Below, in pieces: positions 61,214-64,000 of a DNA stretch of 64,000 bases. Source of the DNA: Bordetella parapertussis (GTDB lineage: Bacteria > Pseudomonadota > Gammaproteobacteria > Burkholderiales > Thiobacillaceae); contig CAMDCO010000001.1 in NCBI GenBank assembly GCA_945890495.1, positions 62,001 through 126,000 on the forward strand. The letters run 5' to 3'. The notes below the pieces were generated by a model. That model was not told where the DNA came from, did not search any database, and saw only the letters and a list, made by a program, of their open reading frames with translations. Positions within the stretch are counted from its first letter, which is position 1. Each line of letters starts with the position of its first letter. Both the position numbers and the translations under genes were made by a program.

Positions 61214-64000
61214 TCAGTTGTATTTTGCCGCCCGAGCCATCCATTTCTCGATGCCCGGTTCATTCATGTTCCACGGGGTCCCCGGATGCAGGCAGCCCGA
61301 AGTACATTTCTCTGCGGCCTTGACGATGTCGGGAAACTTCGCACCCTGTGGGTTCACCACAATGGCCAGTTTCTGGTCGTTATAGGCAAACACCTTGGGC
61401 GCGATCGTGGTGCACTCGTCACAGGCCGCGCAATCGGGCGTATCGATATAGACCGGCTCATAACCCTCGGCGACTGCCAAGGGATTGGCCTGCGAAGGCC
61501 CGGTAGATGCGGATGGCGCAGCCCCCATGCCCAACCCAGTCAGGCTGGCCGTCAGATGCGCGAGGATCTCCGCCCGCGCTTTTTCAACGATCGCCGCCTC
61601 ATCGCCCAGCGCCACAGCGGATTTGGCCACATCTTTAAGTTGATGCCAGAACGCCAAGCGCTCCTCACACGCGTTGACCAAGGCCTGCGAAACCATAACC
61701 CGCATCAGCCGGTTCTTTTTGTCCACCGCCCAGATGAACGGGAAACGGCCCTCGCGCTCGGCCGCAGGCAAGCGGAGAAAGTCTGCCATCAGCACCATGT
61801 CATCGTTCCAGGTCTCCGGCGGAGCCTTCTTGAACTGCTTGGCAAAGCGGCCTTCCGTCAGGGCGAAGTCGGCAAAGGTCATCGGCAAGGCCATCTTCTG
61901 CTTCTGTCCCGCTTCATCGACATAAGCCAGCGTATATTCAGGCCAATCGGTCTCCGGTGAAGGATTGCCATCAAGGCTGACGCACTCGCTAAAGGTCGTC
62001 CCCTGATCGGGGTCGTAACGGAACAGCGAGTAAGCGCGTGACTCGACCGCCAACCGCGACTGCTCGACGGAACGGTCATCGCCCACGCCATGTTCGGGCG
62101 GACACACAGCGTAGATGTTGAACAGGGCCGGGCGGCGCGAATTGAGGCCATCGATATAGCTCTCGATGAGGTGCGTCGGGTGGGCGATGGTGCTCTGCGC
62201 CACATAGGCCGAGCGGTGCGCCATACCAATGAGCGCGATCTCCTTGCGGATCTCTTTTTTGCCCGCTGCGTGTTTTCCAAAGGGTGTCATATCCGCCACC
62301 TGGGCCACAAAGGTAGAGCTTGCCGCCTGACCGCCGGTATTTGAATACACCTGGGTATCGACGACCAGAATCTTGATCGGCTTGCCCGTCATCAAGGCAC
62401 GCGACAGGTTCTGGAAACCGATGTCGTACATCGCCCCATCGCCGCCAATCGCCACAACCGGCGGACACAGTTTCCACTCTTCGTCCGTAAAGGTTTCCCA
62501 GTTGTAATAGGTGAGTTCGGCATCCTCTGTGTGCGGATCGTAACCACGCTCGAGTTCAATCTCAGCCATGCGGATGGCCTTGAACCCGTCCGCCATGCGC
62601 GTCATATGCCCTTCGAACAGCCCGAGAGCGACCGAGGGCGAATCCTGGAACAGGTGTGAGGTCCATGGGAACGGATAGGGATTAAAGGGGAAAGTCGACC
62701 CCCACACCGAGGTGCACCCCGTCGAATTGACGATACCCATGGCGGCGCGCCCCCGTCCCGTCGGACCCTCCAGATAGCGCCACTTGAGGTCTCTGAGGCG
62801 TTCCAAGATCTGGGTCACCCAGCGTAACCACGGCTGATCGATCGGCGGCGCGGCATGGTGGGCGTCCAAGTCTTCGGACAGGTTCGCCAGGGTCAGGTCA
62901 TCGCCCTGATGCGCCGCAAGGGACTGCAGGACCGCCTGCGTATCGGTCAGGTTTACCGCCTCGGTCAAGCGCATGCGGATATGTTTTTCCAGCCCGACGA
63001 TCAGGGTGTCAATTTTTTCCAGATGGGCCTCTACGCGCGGCTGCATCAGGGCTGTCACCGTGCTGGTAAAAAGGTGGATGGCGGTCTTCTCGCCACAGCC
63101 CAGACAGGCCCCATCGCCGCAAGCCATAGCGTTGTAGTTCTGCTTGGTCAGCAGCAGGGTTTCCAGTGCACCAATCTTCTCGTCGAGGTCGTCGATGCGG
63201 CTATAGGATTTAGGGGTCGTGGGCAGGTCAAGCCAGAACTGCCAGTCGCGGCGCAATGCATCGATGCTGTCCTGGGTCTGGGTCACCATTTTCAGGGCAT
63301 CGTCATCGCAGACATCCACGCAAAGGGCGCAGCCCTTGCAGGTATAGGGATTAACGGTAATAGAGAACAACCCACCAGCCCCCTTCGCCTTCTTCTCAGG
63401 ATTGACCCAGTAGGGCTTGGTGGTCGCGAGCTGGAACTCGCCCAGGGCATCGGTTAGCAAACGGTACTCATCCCGCAAGGGCTCCGCATCGGCACCTGCC
63501 GTGGCCAGAGCCTCCTCTACCGTCGCCTCGAGGGCGACCTTCAGGCGAGCACGCACATCCACTCCATCACGATCAAGCACACCGCGCAGGCGTTTCTCGA
63601 TCGCCCGGGCGCCCTTGCGCAGGAAGCGGGTCGGGCGGCCGCCCATCTCAATACGGCCGATCGCACTATTCAGGACATCACCAACCGTCGAGACCAGACC
63701 CGGAATTGCCGAGTCCGGGCACTGGGTGTAACAGTTCCCACAGGCCGTGCAGTTCTCGGCGATCCACACCGGGTGCTCGAAACGGATCTGCGTCATATCG
63801 CGGAACACGCCCGTCACGGCCGGGATCAGGGCCATCCCCATAAAGGGATCGGCTAGGCTGTCCGAGCCGCGCCCCGTCATGTAGAAACTACCGGTCTGTT
63901 CCCAAAACCGGTGTATATCGGCCTGCTTCGAACCGGCCTCTGCCGAGGTTTCAGGCTGCTGGGTCAGCATAATGGGCAAGGCGGCCCGGGCCCGAAGCGG
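61214..64000 (-). CDS. nifJ: Pyruvate/2-oxoacid:ferredoxin (flavodoxin) oxidoreductase, C-terminal portion; runs off window edge
   Basis: CTACGNCYTQCPDSA, CKGCALCVDVCDDDA, TPP-domain GDGAMYDIGFQNLSRAL and VVDTQVYSNTGGQASSSTF-like region; frame stays open to 64000. Confidence 0.85.
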   Translation of the reverse strand, partial: PLRARAALPIMLTQQPETSAEAGSKQADIHRFWEQTGSFYMTGRGSDSLADPFMGMALIPAVTGVFRDMTQIRFEHPVWIAENCTACGNCYTQCPDSAIPGLVSTVGDVLNSAIGRIEMGGRPTRFLRKGARAIEKRLRGVLDRDGVDVRARLKVALEATVEEALATAGADAEPLRDEYRLLTDALGEFQLATTKPYWVNPEKKAKGAGGLFSITVNPYTCKGCALCVDVCDDDALKMVTQTQDSIDALRRDWQFWLDLPTTPKSYSRIDDLDEKIGALETLLLTKQNYNAMACGDGACLGCGEKTAIHLFTSTVTALMQPRVEAHLEKIDTLIVGLEKHIRMRLTEAVNLTDTQAVLQSLAAHQGDDLTLANLSEDLDAHHAAPPIDQPWLRWVTQILERLRDLKWRYLEGPTGRGRAAMGIVNSTGCTSVWGSTFPFNPYPFPWTSHLFQDSPSVALGLFEGHMTRMADGFKAIRMAEIELERGYDPHTEDAELTYYNWETFTDEEWKLCPPVVAIGGDGAMYDIGFQNLSRALMTGKPIKILVVDTQVYSNTGGQAASSTFVAQVADMTPFGKHAAGKKEIRKEIALIGMAHRSAYVAQSTIAHPTHLIESYIDGLNSRRPALFNIYAVCPPEHGVGDDRSVEQSRLAVESRAYSLFRYDPDQGTTFSECVSLDGNPSPETDWPEYTLAYVDEAGQKQKMALPMTFADFALTEGRFAKQFKKAPPETWNDDMVLMADFLRLPAAEREGRFPFIWAVDKKNRLMRVMVSQALVNACEERLAFWHQLKDVAKSAVALGDEAAIVEKARAEILAHLTASLTGLGMGAAPSASTGPSQANPLAVAEGYEPVYIDTPDCAACDECTTIAPKVFAYNDQKLAIVVNPQGAKFPDIVKAAEKCTSGCLHPGTPWNMNEPGIEKWMARAAKYN

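Overview
This 64 kb window looks like gammaproteobacterial chromosome, judging from gene order and families; the genus cannot be resolved. From left to right it contains: dgkA and a gcvT-H-PA-PB glycine cleavage operon; a DUF3426 zinc-ribbon gene and prmA; a DUF2442/DUF4160 pair; accBC and aroQ; and a large LPS core/O-antigen locus (about 9.4-34 kb) with five GT9 heptosyltransferase-type genes, hldD, hldE, gmhA, waaL, msbA and many other glycosyltransferases. These are followed by mgtE, mtgA, aroE, glnA-ntrB-ntrC, an AEC transporter, a full iscRSUA-hscBA-fdx-iscX operon with an extra DUF3050-type gene between hscA and fdx, cysE, trmJ, suhB, an orphan radical SAM gene, mutS, rnfA-E-G-D-C, and the 3' part of a nifJ-like gene that runs off the right edge. 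The most unusual structure is a tandem array at 10.46-13.29 kb inside the LPS locus: four MNT nucleotidyltransferase/HEPN (type VII TA-like) modules and a fifth relic. Its outer modules are repeated copies with internally shortened HepT ORFs. Other leads are a Cys-rich one-TM protein coupled to rnfA where rnfB might be expected, the DUF3050 gene inside the isc operon, an in-frame palindromic repeat inside waaF, a vapB with only a vapC tail, and an interspersed GTAGGGGCA.../GGTTGCCCCTAC repeat family with a 21-bp tandem array. Convincing regulatory sites are an IscR type 1-like box, paired NtrC dyads and a sigma-54 promoter. No rRNA, tRNA or CRISPR was recognised. All assignments come from reading the sequence; no database search was run.
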